Source: Mesorhizobium alhagi CCNWXJ12-2
GTDB taxonomy: Bacteria; Pseudomonadota; Alphaproteobacteria; Rhizobiales; Rhizobiaceae
Direction of reading: 5' to 3'
DNA: 38,781 nucleotides
Assembly (NCBI RefSeq): GCF_000236565.1
Contig: NZ_AHAM01000186.1
Coordinates: forward strand, 1 to 38,781
Shown here: positions 1-7,624 of the stretch, one piece after another
Layout of the letters: each line of letters opens with the position of its first letter
Numbering within the stretch: the first letter of the stretch is position 1
The notes under the pieces: model-generated
The model's input: the letters and a program-made list of their open reading frames with translations, nothing else
Told to the model about the DNA's origin: nothing
The model's database searches: none
Translations under genes and position numbers: made by a program

Positions 1-1089
1 ACCGCCGAGCTCGAAGCGCACCCGCTGATCACGATCTCACGCGAGGAGATCACCGGCCTGCCCCCGCAAGATTGGGCGCAGGCGATCATCGCCACCGGTC
101 CGCTGACAGCGCCGTCGCTGGCTGAGGCGATCGCCGAGACGACCGGCGCCGACGCGCTGGCCTTCTTCGACGCCATCGCGCCGATCATCCATTTCGACAC
201 GATCGACATGGATGTCTGCTGGTTCCAGTCGCGCTACGACAAGGTCGGACCCGGCGGAACCGGCAAGGACTACATCAACTGCCCGATGGACAAGCCGCAA
301 TACGAGGCGTTCATCCAGGCGCTGCTCGATGGCGGCAAGACCGACTTCAAAGAATGGGAAGGCACGCCCTATTTCGACGGCTGCCTGCCGATCGAGGTCA
401 TGGCCGAGCGCGGCGCGGAGACGGCTCGCCACGGGCCGATGAAGCCTATGGGTTTGACCAATGCGCACAACCCGCAGGTCAAGGCCTATGCCGTCGTGCA
501 GCTGCGCCAGGACAATGCCTTGGGCACGCTCTACAACATGGTCGGTTTCCAGACCAAGCTGAAGCATGCCGAGCAGGTTCGCATCTTCCGCATGATTCCT
601 GGACTGGAGAACGCCGAGTTCGCCCGGCTCGGCGGGCTGCACCGCAACACCTACATCAACTCGCCGGTGCTGCTTGACCCTACGCTCCAGCTCAAGGGGC
701 GCGAGGGCCTGCGCTTTGCCGGACAGATCACCGGGTGCGAGGGTTATGTGGAATCTGCGGCGGTCGGCCTGCTCGCGGGACGCTTCGCCGCGGCCGAACT
801 GCAGGGCCGGTCGCCTTCCATACCGCCTGTCACCACCGCATTCGGCGCGCTACTCAACCACATAACCGGCGGGCACATCGTTTCGGAGGACGAGGCAGGA
901 AAACGCTCTTTCCAGCCGATGAACGTCAATTTCGGCCTGTTCCCACCGGTCGAAGCGCCGAAATCCGAAGGCAAGCGCCTGCGCGGCAAGGAAAAGATCG
1001 TCGCCAAGCGCCACGCGCTGACCTCAAGGGCGCTGGCCGACTGCCGCGACTGGCTGGGGCTGGAGCAGAGCGCACAGGCGGCAGAGTAA
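1..1089 (+). CDS. trmFO: TrmFO, folate/FAD-dependent tRNA m5U54 methyltransferase (5' end missing)
   Basis: The reading frame is open from the first base, so the N-terminal part with the FAD dinucleotide-binding motif lies outside the window; about 362 C-terminal residues are present against a usual length of about 450-480. TrmFO methylates U54 of the tRNA T-loop using methylenetetrahydrofolate and FADH2. The family blocks [21 protein letters not shown] and the C-terminal FAD-contacting stretch [20 protein letters not shown] are all visible. The Cys of YINCPM is probably one of the two conserved redox/catalytic cysteines (from memory). The last block reads GCEGY where GVEGY is more usual, a mild variation. 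The next gene is an unrelated toxin-antitoxin pair about 80 bp downstream. Confidence 0.95.
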   Translation, partial: TAELEAHPLITISREEITGLPPQDWAQAIIATGPLTAPSLAEAIAETTGADALAFFDAIAPIIHFDTIDMDVCWFQSRYDKVGPGGTGKDYINCPMDKPQYEAFIQALLDGGKTDFKEWEGTPYFDGCLPIEVMAERGAETARHGPMKPMGLTNAHNPQVKAYAVVQLRQDNALGTLYNMVGFQTKLKHAEQVRIFRMIPGLENAEFARLGGLHRNTYINSPVLLDPTLQLKGREGLRFAGQITGCEGYVESAAVGLLAGRFAAAELQGRSPSIPPVTTAFGALLNHITGGHIVSEDEAGKRSFQPMNVNFGLFPPVEAPKSEGKRLRGKEKIVAKRHALTSRALADCRDWLGLEQSAQAAE

Positions 1090-1126
1090 GCGCCCGACAG
1101 GATCGTCATTGGATTTCGGCTGTCGA

Positions 1127-1143
1127 GTAGGATACTATACTAC
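1127..1143. promoter_or_regulatory. Palindromic operator with embedded -10 box, upstream of parDE
   Basis: A 17-bp near-perfect palindrome, GTAGGATACTATACTAC (one mismatched pair around a central C), lies 26 bp upstream of the antitoxin start. A -10-like TATACT at 1136-1141 overlaps its right half; I see no good -35 box. ParD-type antitoxins usually autoregulate through ribbon-helix-helix binding at such palindromes, so this is a likely autoregulatory operator. Inferred from position and symmetry only. Confidence 0.5.
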
Positions 1144-1168
1144 CCAGCAAGTGATCTGGAGCGCGACT

Positions 1169-1474
1169 GTGGAATCCGCCGAAAAGCTATCCGTCACCGT
1201 GACGCCGGCAATGGCGCGTCTCATTCGCCAGAGGGTCGAGGACGGCTCCTATGGATCGGCAAGCGAGGTGATCCGTGCGGCGTTACGCGCCTTCCAGCGC
1301 GAGGAAGAAGAACACGCCGAGCGCATGGCATCGATACGGGCGAGGATAAAGGCGTCGGTCGAAGACACCGGTCCGACCTATTCGAGCGAAGAAGTCTTTG
1401 CGGAGCTGCGAAGGCGTTACGAATCAAAGGTGGCCGGGGGATTTCATGAAACGCCTTCCGGTCCGCTGGAGTAG
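1169..1474 (+). CDS. parD: ParD/CopG-family antitoxin
   Basis: A 101-residue protein read from a GTG start. This start is preferred over an upstream in-frame TTG at 1109 because a GGAG Shine-Dalgarno (1158-1161) sits 7 bases before it and the operator lies just upstream. The N-terminus (KLSVTVTPAMARLIRQRVEDG, then SYGSASEVIRAALRAF) is a typical ribbon-helix-helix DNA-binding fold; the charged C-terminal half is expected to be the flexible toxin-binding segment. Its 3' end overlaps the toxin gene by 29 bp, which implies translational coupling. The role would be to neutralise the downstream ParE-type toxin and repress the operon. Family assignment is confident; the exact subfamily was not tested. 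Confidence 0.85.
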   Translation: MESAEKLSVTVTPAMARLIRQRVEDGSYGSASEVIRAALRAFQREEEEHAERMASIRARIKASVEDTGPTYSSEEVFAELRRRYESKVAGGFHETPSGPLE

Positions 1475-1778
1475 TACTGCCCGAGCGGATGTGAATGCGC
1501 TTGTCGATTACATCGCGATATCGTCCGGTTCCGCTTTAGTCGCACTTCGCTACGTCGACCGGATTCAGGCCCGCTGTGAAAAAATCGGCGACGCACCGCA
1601 TGGTGGTCGCCAACGCAACGATCTGATGCCGCGATTGCGCACCATCCCCTTCGAACGATCCGCCGTCATCGCCTACGTCATCGAGGATAATAAAATCCGC
1701 ATAACGAACGTCTTCTACGGCGGCCGCGACTTCGAGGCGTTCTTGCGTGAGGCGGAGAATCAGCTGGAAGAAGAATAG
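1446..1778 (+). CDS. parE: ParE/RelE-superfamily toxin
   Basis: A 110-residue protein whose ATG at 1446 follows a G-rich Shine-Dalgarno (about 1436-1440) inside the antitoxin gene. The fold signature matches ParE: N-terminal VRWSSTARADVNALVDYI, middle IGDAPHGGRQR, then LRTIPFERSAVIAYVIEDN and the C-terminal strand IRITNVFYGGRDFEAFL. ParE toxins act on DNA gyrase, whereas RelE homologues of the same fold cleave mRNA; the pairing with a ParD-like antitoxin favours the former. The stop codon directly abuts the stop of the convergent desaturase-family gene with no intervening base, leaving no room for a terminator between them. Confidence 0.85.
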   Translation: MKRLPVRWSSTARADVNALVDYIAISSGSALVALRYVDRIQARCEKIGDAPHGGRQRNDLMPRLRTIPFERSAVIAYVIEDNKIRITNVFYGGRDFEAFLREAENQLEEE

Positions 1779-2747
1779 TCACTCCGCCGGCTGCACATTC
1801 GGCTTTGTCAGCGCGTCTTCGCCCGGCAATCCGGGCTTGCCCGCCTCGCCGGGGTTTCTGCGCACATAATCCGCTTTCAGACTTTCGGAAGTCTCGCGCG
1901 AGCCATCATGGCTCCAGCCTGGCGGCGCGAACAGATAGCCGAGGCGTTGGCGCATCGTCAGGCCAGGCGAGAAGGCATCCCGGAACATGCCGATCCATTC
2001 GTGGAATGCCACCTTCAGCGGATTGAAGGTGCCGAGATTCTTTACGATGCCGTAGCGCGGCCGGTCCTCTTCCAGCTCCTCGACGAACGTGCCGAACATG
2101 CGGTCCCAGATGATCAGCGTGCCGGCATAATTGGCGTCGAGGTAGCGTGGGTTGGTGGCGTGGTGGACGCGGTGGTGCGAGGGTGTGTTGAAGATGAATT
2201 CGAACCAGCCCCACATCTTGCCGATCGTCTCGGTGTGGATCCAGAACTGCCAGACCAGGTTGAAGCCGAAGACGAAGGCGATGACTGCCGGATGGAGTCC
2301 GAGCAGGACCAGAGGCGCCTGCAGCACGAACATGCCGGTGAACAGGCCCGTCCAGCTCTGACGCAGCGCGGTCGACAGATTGTAGTGCTGGCTGGAATGG
2401 TGGTTGACGTGCTCGGCCCAGACCCAGCGGACGCGATGCGCAATGCGGTGGTAGAAATAATAGCGCAAATCGTCGAGCAGGAAGGCGGCCACAAACACCC
2501 AGACCGACAGGCCGAGATCGAAGAAGCGGAACTGCCAGACCCAGACCAGCGCGGTATAGGACACCACGCCGAGCAGCAGCCCTGCCACGACGTTGCCGGT
2601 TCCCATCATCAGGCTGGTGAGCGTGTCGCGGGTCTCAAACGCACCCTTGGCCCGGCCGGTGCGCACCAACCATAGTTCGATCAGAATGGCAGCGACGAAG
2701 AACGGGATCGCCAGTTCAGTGACTTTGGGAAAATCGTTGGCGTCCAT
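1779..2747 (-). CDS. Sterol desaturase / fatty acid hydroxylase family membrane protein
   Basis: A 322-residue integral membrane protein of the di-iron fatty acid hydroxylase superfamily. The His clusters that ligate the two irons are intact: HRIAH (residues 100-104), HVNHH plus H121 (113-121), H171 and HHRVHH (191-196). Hydrophobic segments lie near residues 13-28, 50-70, 80-92 and 140-170. Members oxidise or desaturate sterols, hopanoids, carotenoids, sphingoid bases or alkylglycerols; the substrate here cannot be read from sequence. It starts 3 bp after the stop of the small membrane protein upstream, so the two are almost certainly co-transcribed. The C-terminal tail after residue 290 is polar and probably cytoplasmic. 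Confidence 0.88.
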   Translation of the reverse strand: MDANDFPKVTELAIPFFVAAILIELWLVRTGRAKGAFETRDTLTSLMMGTGNVVAGLLLGVVSYTALVWVWQFRFFDLGLSVWVFVAAFLLDDLRYYFYHRIAHRVRWVWAEHVNHHSSQHYNLSTALRQSWTGLFTGMFVLQAPLVLLGLHPAVIAFVFGFNLVWQFWIHTETIGKMWGWFEFIFNTPSHHRVHHATNPRYLDANYAGTLIIWDRMFGTFVEELEEDRPRYGIVKNLGTFNPLKVAFHEWIGMFRDAFSPGLTMRQRLGYLFAPPGWSHDGSRETSESLKADYVRRNPGEAGKPGLPGEDALTKPNVQPAE

Positions 2748-2750
2748 GAC

Positions 2751-3179
2751 TCAGGCCTTGCTGATTACGGAATTGAGTGACGGATCGAGCGCTTCGGCGA
2801 CTTCTCGGGCCTCCGAAGGCTCCGCGAAGACAAAGTCGCCGCCCGGCCAGGTGAAGTCGCGGAAGCGGATCGAGACTTTGTTGCCGGCCAGCTTCAGGCC
2901 CTTGATGTCTCGCGCTGAGACGATCCGCGTCAGGAACTTGTCGCCGATCACGCCGACTATGCCCGTGCCGGCTCCGTGGAGCGAGATGAACGCCACTTTT
3001 CCGTCCAATGTGAGCCGCACCGCATCGGCATTCTCCGCGGGAAAGTCGATCCGGAAGCGCTGCAGCGCCTCGTCTTTACTGGAGATGCTGGCCTGCCTGC
3101 TGCCGCCGGTAAAATGCACGGCGGCCACTGCCAGGGCGATCCCGACGGCAACGATCGCGACGAGTACGGGCAGGCTCAT
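2751..3179 (-). CDS. Small single-helix membrane protein of unknown function
   Basis: I do not recognise this 142-residue protein. The ATG at 3179 is preferred over an in-frame upstream start at 3233 because a GGGAGGAG ribosome-binding site precedes it and the hydrophobic helix (VLVAIVAVGIALAVAAVHF, residues 4-22) then begins at once. The rest is a soluble domain of beta character (AVRLTLDGKVAFISLHG, then IVGVIGDKFLTRIV, then VSIRFRDFTWPGGDFVF), probably periplasmic or peripheral. The gene is 3 bp upstream of the desaturase-family gene, so a shared function such as an accessory or electron-donor partner is possible but unproven. The 28-bp tandem repeat with palindromic sites lies 50-110 bp upstream, in the expected promoter region. 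Confidence 0.75.
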   Translation of the reverse strand: MSLPVLVAIVAVGIALAVAAVHFTGGSRQASISSKDEALQRFRIDFPAENADAVRLTLDGKVAFISLHGAGTGIVGVIGDKFLTRIVSARDIKGLKLAGNKVSIRFRDFTWPGGDFVFAEPSEAREVAEALDPSLNSVISKA

Positions 3180-3230
3180 CGGCCGCGTTCTCCTCCCGCC
3201 CGGAATACCTTCTTCGGTGACCGAGCACGG

Positions 3231-3291
3231 CAAGGCGTAGCACGATTGACGTTTACGTCAAGGCGTAGCACGATTGACGTTTACGTCAAGG
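3231..3291. repeat. Perfect 28-bp tandem duplication with palindromic sites
   Basis: A 28-bp unit (3231-3258) is repeated exactly at 3259-3286 and followed by 5 further matching bases. Each junction of units contains the palindrome TTGACGTTTACGTCAA (3246-3261 and 3274-3289), with 7-bp perfect arms around TT. The sites lie between the NDUFAF6-like gene, whose stop codon falls inside the second palindrome, and the start of the small membrane protein gene. They resemble a duplicated transcription-factor operator. The half-site recalls MerR-family LiuR-type sites from memory, but I could not test this. Confidence 0.85.
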
Positions 3292-4138
3292 AGGGCCGCA
3301 CCGGCCAGCCCCGCCACGCACGTTGCAACAGCAGCCAATGCCTGCGCCATGCGGAGAGTTCGGCGATCTGCCGAAGCGGATCGAAGCCCGGCCGGCTGAG
3401 CCGCTTCAGATACGCACCGGTCAGCGCAAGCGGCAGAAATGCCGGCCGCAACTGCTGCGACAGCTCGGATGCTTCCTGCTCGAAGGCACTGAGATGCTCA
3501 CTTGCAAGCGCGATCATGGCCGCAACAGCGCTCCGCATGCCTGCACCGCCATCGCCGGCGACGAATTCTTCGGGAGACGAGCCGGCGGCTGCGAGAATGT
3601 CGCGCGGTACGAAGCACTGGCCGCGCGCGCGATGGATCGGCAGCATCAGGAGGAGCCCGGCAATCGCCTGCGCGCACCCTGCCCTGCCCGCCAGTTGCGC
3701 GCATTCGGGCGCCGCGCGCGGGTCGAGAATCATCGCCGAAAGCTGGATGATCGCGCCCGCAGTCTCGCCGCAATAACCCTCGAGATCGGTGCGCGATGGC
3801 ATCGGATCGTCGTAGAGATCAAATATCCGCGCATCGAGATAGTTCTCGAAGGCGGCAATCGGCAACGCGTGCTTCACGATTGTTTCAACGAGCGCGTCAG
3901 CGAGCGGATGTCCCGTTGCCGGGTTTCCGGCGGCGATCACATCGCGCCACCATTGCAGCCTTATCTCGCCGGGCAGCGCTTCATGGATGCGGTCGCGCAC
4001 CCCGGCGATCTCGGCGTTGAAGGCGTAGAGCGAAAGCAGCGCATCGCGCTTGTCGGCCGGCGCATAAAGCGCGGAAAGGTAGCGGTCGCGGTCGGCTGTG
4101 CGCACAGCCTGCGTGACGATCTCGGCATTGCCGGTCAT
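3281..4138 (-). CDS. NDUFAF6-like protein of the squalene/phytoene synthase fold
   Basis: A 285-residue all-helical protein usually annotated as phytoene/squalene synthase. The sequence argues against a prenyl synthase: the first Asp-rich motif region reads NAEIAGVRDRIHE, with no DxxxD. The blocks LYAFNAEIAGVRD, RLQWWRDVI, HRARGQCFVPRDIL and LKRLSRPGFDP instead follow the mitochondrial complex I assembly factor NDUFAF6 as I remember it. The second motif region (YCGETAGAI) is present but not in the catalytic DxxxD form. It is encoded 2 bp downstream of the NDUFAF3-like gene, in the secDF-yajC run, so a role in membrane-protein or respiratory-complex assembly is a reasonable inference. The short C-terminus runs into the 28-bp repeat. 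Confidence 0.85.
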   Translation of the reverse strand: MTGNAEIVTQAVRTADRDRYLSALYAPADKRDALLSLYAFNAEIAGVRDRIHEALPGEIRLQWWRDVIAAGNPATGHPLADALVETIVKHALPIAAFENYLDARIFDLYDDPMPSRTDLEGYCGETAGAIIQLSAMILDPRAAPECAQLAGRAGCAQAIAGLLLMLPIHRARGQCFVPRDILAAAGSSPEEFVAGDGGAGMRSAVAAMIALASEHLSAFEQEASELSQQLRPAFLPLALTGAYLKRLSRPGFDPLRQIAELSAWRRHWLLLQRAWRGWPVRPSLT

Positions 4139-4140
4139 TT

Positions 4141-4530
4141 TCAGTCGACAGCGATCAGGGCCGCCGCGACGGCGCGATCTTCGGCCAGAAGCACATTGTA
4201 GGTTCTGACTGCCGCGCCGGTGGACATCGCGTCAGCCGAGATATTGTTCGCCTTGAGAACGTCCCTGAGCGACGCCGGCAAGCGCCTGATATCCTTGCCG
4301 GTGCCGATCAGCAGGATCTCGACCGCTTCCGCCTCGGCGAGCAGCCGGGCGAAATCCGAGGATTTCAGATCCAGAGGATCGGCCGGCTCCCAGGCATAGA
4401 CGCCAGACGGCAGGCACAGGATCGAACCGCGATGCGACATGTCGGCAAAGCGAAAACCGCCATTGCCGTAGGCTTCGACAGGCGCCCGCCCCGGAAAATG
4501 CGCCTCGCGAACGACGATGCCCGCAGCCAT
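4141..4530 (-). CDS. Mth938-like (DUF498) protein, NDUFAF3 homologue
   Basis: A 129-residue single-domain protein of the Mth938/DUF498 fold, the family that contains the mitochondrial complex I assembly factor NDUFAF3. Diagnostic parts are YGNGGFRFADMSHRGSILCL near residues 21-40, the central EILLIGTGKDIRRLPASLR, and the C-terminal DAMSTGAAVRTYNVLLAEDR followed by AAALI. There is no signal peptide or membrane helix, so it is cytosolic or peripheral. It begins 6 bp after secDF and ends 2 bp before the NDUFAF6-like gene, so translation of the set is probably coupled. Linkage of NDUFAF3 homologues to secDF recurs in alphaproteobacteria (from memory). No enzymatic residues are evident. Confidence 0.88.
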   Translation of the reverse strand: MAAGIVVREAHFPGRAPVEAYGNGGFRFADMSHRGSILCLPSGVYAWEPADPLDLKSSDFARLLAEAEAVEILLIGTGKDIRRLPASLRDVLKANNISADAMSTGAAVRTYNVLLAEDRAVAAALIAVD

Positions 4531-4536
4531 GGCGGA

Positions 4537-7092
4537 TCAGGATTTGGACGGCTGCGCCGTCGTCGGAACCGGGGCTTTGCTTTCCGTGTCCATCATACCG
4601 GGGCGCAGCTTGAACAGGATGAGCAGCGGTCCGGCCACGAACACTGACGAATAGGTGCCGAACAGGATGCCGAAGATCATGGCGAAGGTGAAGGACGCGA
4701 TGACCTCGCCGCCGAATATATAAAGCGCAAACAGCGCCAGCAGCGTCGTCAGGCCGGTCAGCACCGTTCGCGAAAGCGTCTGGTTCATCGACAGGTCGAG
4801 CAATTCGGGAATCGGCATCTTCTTGTATTTGCGAAGATTTTCGCGCACGCGGTCGTAGACGACCACGGTGTCGTTTATCGAGTAGCCGACGATCGTAAGG
4901 ATGGCCGCGATGCTGGTCAGATTGAACTCGATCCCAGCCACGACATATAGGCCGATCATGGCGATGACGTCATGCACCGTCGCGACCACGGCGCCGAGGC
5001 CGAACTGCCATTCGAAGCGTAACCAGATATAGATCAGCACCGCAACAAGCGAGGCGAGCACGCCCATCGTGCCGGCCCAGGCGAGTTCGCTCGAAACCGT
5101 CGGTCCGACCACTTCGACGCGGCGGATATCGTAGTCATCTTCAAGCGCCAGCCGCGCCTTCCCCAAGGCGGATTGCTCGGCATTGTCGCCGCCGCCCTGA
5201 GATTCGATCTTGATGAGCAATTCGCGCGGCGAACCGAATTCCTGGACCTGGACGTCACCGAGATTGAGTTCGCCCAGCCGTGCGCGCACATCGCCGGCAT
5301 CGGCCGCCGGGGCCTTTGCCTGCACCTCGATCAGCGAGCCGCCGAGGAAGTCGACGCCGTAATTCATGTCCTTGGTCATGAACAATACCGCTGAGCCGAT
5401 CGACAGGATGGCCGACAGTGTGAACGCGTATTTGCGCATCGACATGAACGAAATGCTGGTGTTGTCCGGCACCAGCTTTATGAATCCTTCCGGAATCTGC
5501 GTCGGCCGCGCGCGGCGCAGCCAGATCGCGATCATCCAGCGGGTGAAGGTGAAGGCTGTGAACACGGTGGTGACGATGCCGATGGCGAGCGTCACGGCAA
5601 AGCCGCGGACGGGGCCGGAGCCGAGATAGAACAGGATGACGGCTGCTATGAAGGTGGTGACGTTGGCGTCGACGACGGTGGCGAGCGCACGCGAGAAGCC
5701 GGCGTCGAGCGATTGTACGAGCGACCTTCCCGCGCGTCTCTCTTCCTTGACGCGTTCGTAGATGATGACGTTCGAATCGACCGCCATGCCCATGGTCAGG
5801 ATGATGCCGGCAATGCCGGGCATAGTCAGCGTCGCGCCGAGCACGGACAGGAGCGCAATGATCATCGCGATATTGGCGATGAGCGCCAGGTTGGCGATTA
5901 TGCCGAGGCTGCCATAGGCAACGACCATGAAAATGAGTACGAGCGCGCCACCGATCATGGCTGCGATCTCGCCGGCTGCGATCGAATCGGCGCCGAGACT
6001 CGGACCGACTGTGCGTTCCTCGACGATGGTCAGATCGGCCGGAAGCGCGCCGGCGCGCAAAAGCACGGCCAGGTCATTGGCGCTTTCGACAGTGAAATTG
6101 CCGGAAATCTGGCCGGTTCCGCCAAGGATGGGTTCGCGGATCTGCGGGGCAGAGATGACCTGGTTGTCGAGAATGATAGCAAAGAGCTTGCCGACATTCT
6201 GCTGCGTCGCCTGGCCGAAACGCGACGCGCCTTTGGAGTCGAAGCGGAAGGAAACGACGGCTTCATTGGTACGCTGGTCGAAGGTCGCCTGCGCATCGAC
6301 GAGATTTTCGCCCGAAACGATGACACGGTTCTCGATCAGGTACGGAACCGGCGGATCATCCTGCGAATAAAGCACGGACGAACCTGCCGGCGGGCGGCCC
6401 TCGATCGCCTCCTGTACAGGCACGGTCTGGTCGACCATCTGGAAGGTCAGCTTGGCGGTCTGGCCGAGAATGTCCTTGAGCCGCTGCGGATCCTGCAGGC
6501 CCGGAACCTGGACGAGAATACGATCGGCTCCCTGGCGTTGGATGATCGGCTCGGTCGTGCCGAGTTCGTTGACGCGGCGACCGACGACTTCGATAGACTG
6601 GATTACCGCCGTTCCGACGCGGTAATCGATACCCTCGTCGGTCAGCGTGTAGCGCAGAAGGCCGGGTTCCGGCTCTTCGAGAGACATTTCGGTGATCGAA
6701 CCGGTGCCGAACAGATTGGCGGCAACAGGTTGGACCAGGGCGTCCAGCGCTTCCTTGGCTTTCTCGACCTCATTGGCCTCGCGGATACGAACCTGGATCG
6801 TCCTGCCGGAGCCGGACAGCCCGGTATAGCCGATCCTGGCATCGCGCAGCAGGGTGCGGATATCGTCGCGCGCCGACTGCAGGCGCTCGTCGACAAGGTC
6901 CTGCCGGTCGATGGCGAGCAGGATGTGCGAACCGCCTTGCAAATCGAGGCCGAGCGTCATCGACCGCTTGGGCATCCAGTCGGGCAGCGCGTCGAGCGTC
7001 GATTGCGAGAACAGGTTCGGCGCAGCGAAGATCAGTCCAAGGAGGACGACCGCCCAGATAGAAACCGTCTTCCAGCGCGAAAAATAGAGCAT
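4537..7092 (-). CDS. secDF: SecDF, fused Sec translocon accessory subunits
   Basis: An 851-residue natural fusion of SecD and SecF, the RND-type proton-driven pair that pulls exported proteins across the inner membrane after SecA/SecYEG. The SecD half has the first helix at residues 8-28, GLDLQGGSHILLAID near 48, a large periplasmic domain, and a helix bundle with MGMAVDSNVIIYERVKEE near 435. The SecF half begins near residue 550 (MSMRKYAFTLSAIL) and carries GYSINDTVVVYDRVREN near 734-750, the equivalent proton-path motif. Fused SecDF is common in Rhizobiales. The gene follows yajC by 54 bp and precedes the NDUFAF3- and NDUFAF6-like genes, forming one expected transcript. Confidence 0.97.
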   Translation of the reverse strand: MLYFSRWKTVSIWAVVLLGLIFAAPNLFSQSTLDALPDWMPKRSMTLGLDLQGGSHILLAIDRQDLVDERLQSARDDIRTLLRDARIGYTGLSGSGRTIQVRIREANEVEKAKEALDALVQPVAANLFGTGSITEMSLEEPEPGLLRYTLTDEGIDYRVGTAVIQSIEVVGRRVNELGTTEPIIQRQGADRILVQVPGLQDPQRLKDILGQTAKLTFQMVDQTVPVQEAIEGRPPAGSSVLYSQDDPPVPYLIENRVIVSGENLVDAQATFDQRTNEAVVSFRFDSKGASRFGQATQQNVGKLFAIILDNQVISAPQIREPILGGTGQISGNFTVESANDLAVLLRAGALPADLTIVEERTVGPSLGADSIAAGEIAAMIGGALVLIFMVVAYGSLGIIANLALIANIAMIIALLSVLGATLTMPGIAGIILTMGMAVDSNVIIYERVKEERRAGRSLVQSLDAGFSRALATVVDANVTTFIAAVILFYLGSGPVRGFAVTLAIGIVTTVFTAFTFTRWMIAIWLRRARPTQIPEGFIKLVPDNTSISFMSMRKYAFTLSAILSIGSAVLFMTKDMNYGVDFLGGSLIEVQAKAPAADAGDVRARLGELNLGDVQVQEFGSPRELLIKIESQGGGDNAEQSALGKARLALEDDYDIRRVEVVGPTVSSELAWAGTMGVLASLVAVLIYIWLRFEWQFGLGAVVATVHDVIAMIGLYVVAGIEFNLTSIAAILTIVGYSINDTVVVYDRVRENLRKYKKMPIPELLDLSMNQTLSRTVLTGLTTLLALFALYIFGGEVIASFTFAMIFGILFGTYSSVFVAGPLLILFKLRPGMMDTESKAPVPTTAQPSKS

Positions 7093-7146
7093 TGTGCCTC
7101 GTCAGTTCAGGCGTTCAGTAACGCATTGTTTCCGCTTTTAATGCGG

Positions 7147-7482
7147 TTATTTCTTGGCGTTCTGATTGGCCACGGGCTCGCCCTTGACGCGCACATCGGA
7201 GATGGTCGCCCGCAGCGCGGTGACCTTCATGCCGCCGAGATCAACCTCGAGTTCGCTGTCGTCGATCACCTTGGTGACCTTGCCAACGAGCCCGCCGCCG
7301 GTGACCACCGTATCGCCGCGCCGGATCGCCGCCAGCATCTCGCCGCGCTTCTTCAACTGCTGCCGCTGCGGCCGGATGATCAGGAAGTACATGATCACGA
7401 AGATCAGGACGAAGGGCAGGATGCTGATGAAAACGTCGGGGGTTGCGCCGACGCCCTGAGCGTATGCCGGTGTCACGAACAT
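7147..7482 (-). CDS. yajC: YajC, Sec translocase accessory subunit
   Basis: A 111-residue membrane protein of the SecDF-YajC complex. The start at 7482 is chosen because CAGGAG lies 5 bases upstream and the product then begins MFVTPAYAQG, as in other YajC proteins; an upstream in-frame start at 7569 would add residues unlike the family. One membrane helix (ISILPFVLIFVIMYFLIIRP) is followed by the hallmark RPQRQQLKKRGEML and the small beta domain GDTVVTGGGLVGKVTKV. It is the first gene of the secDF run, divergent from the DUF815 ATPase gene; the 142-bp gap (7483-7624) must hold both promoters, though I see no unambiguous boxes. Confidence 0.95.
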   Translation of the reverse strand: MFVTPAYAQGVGATPDVFISILPFVLIFVIMYFLIIRPQRQQLKKRGEMLAAIRRGDTVVTGGGLVGKVTKVIDDSELEVDLGGMKVTALRATISDVRVKGEPVANQNAKK

Positions 7483-7624
7483 GAAAACTCCTGAAATATG
7501 AAGGCCGCAAACGGTCCCGCCAAAGTTGGCCGGAATATAGTCGCTGGAGCCCGCTTTGCAACCGCGCATGCGGCTCCTTACGCGGCTTTTCCGGCAGGAT
7601 TCAGCGTGTTAGAGCGTTGCCACC

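Noticed and set aside
5713-7494. A 593-residue open frame antisense to secDF and yajC
   Set aside because: It is the mirror of a well-conserved coding sequence in high-GC DNA, is rich in Arg/Asp/Gly, and has no family resemblance.
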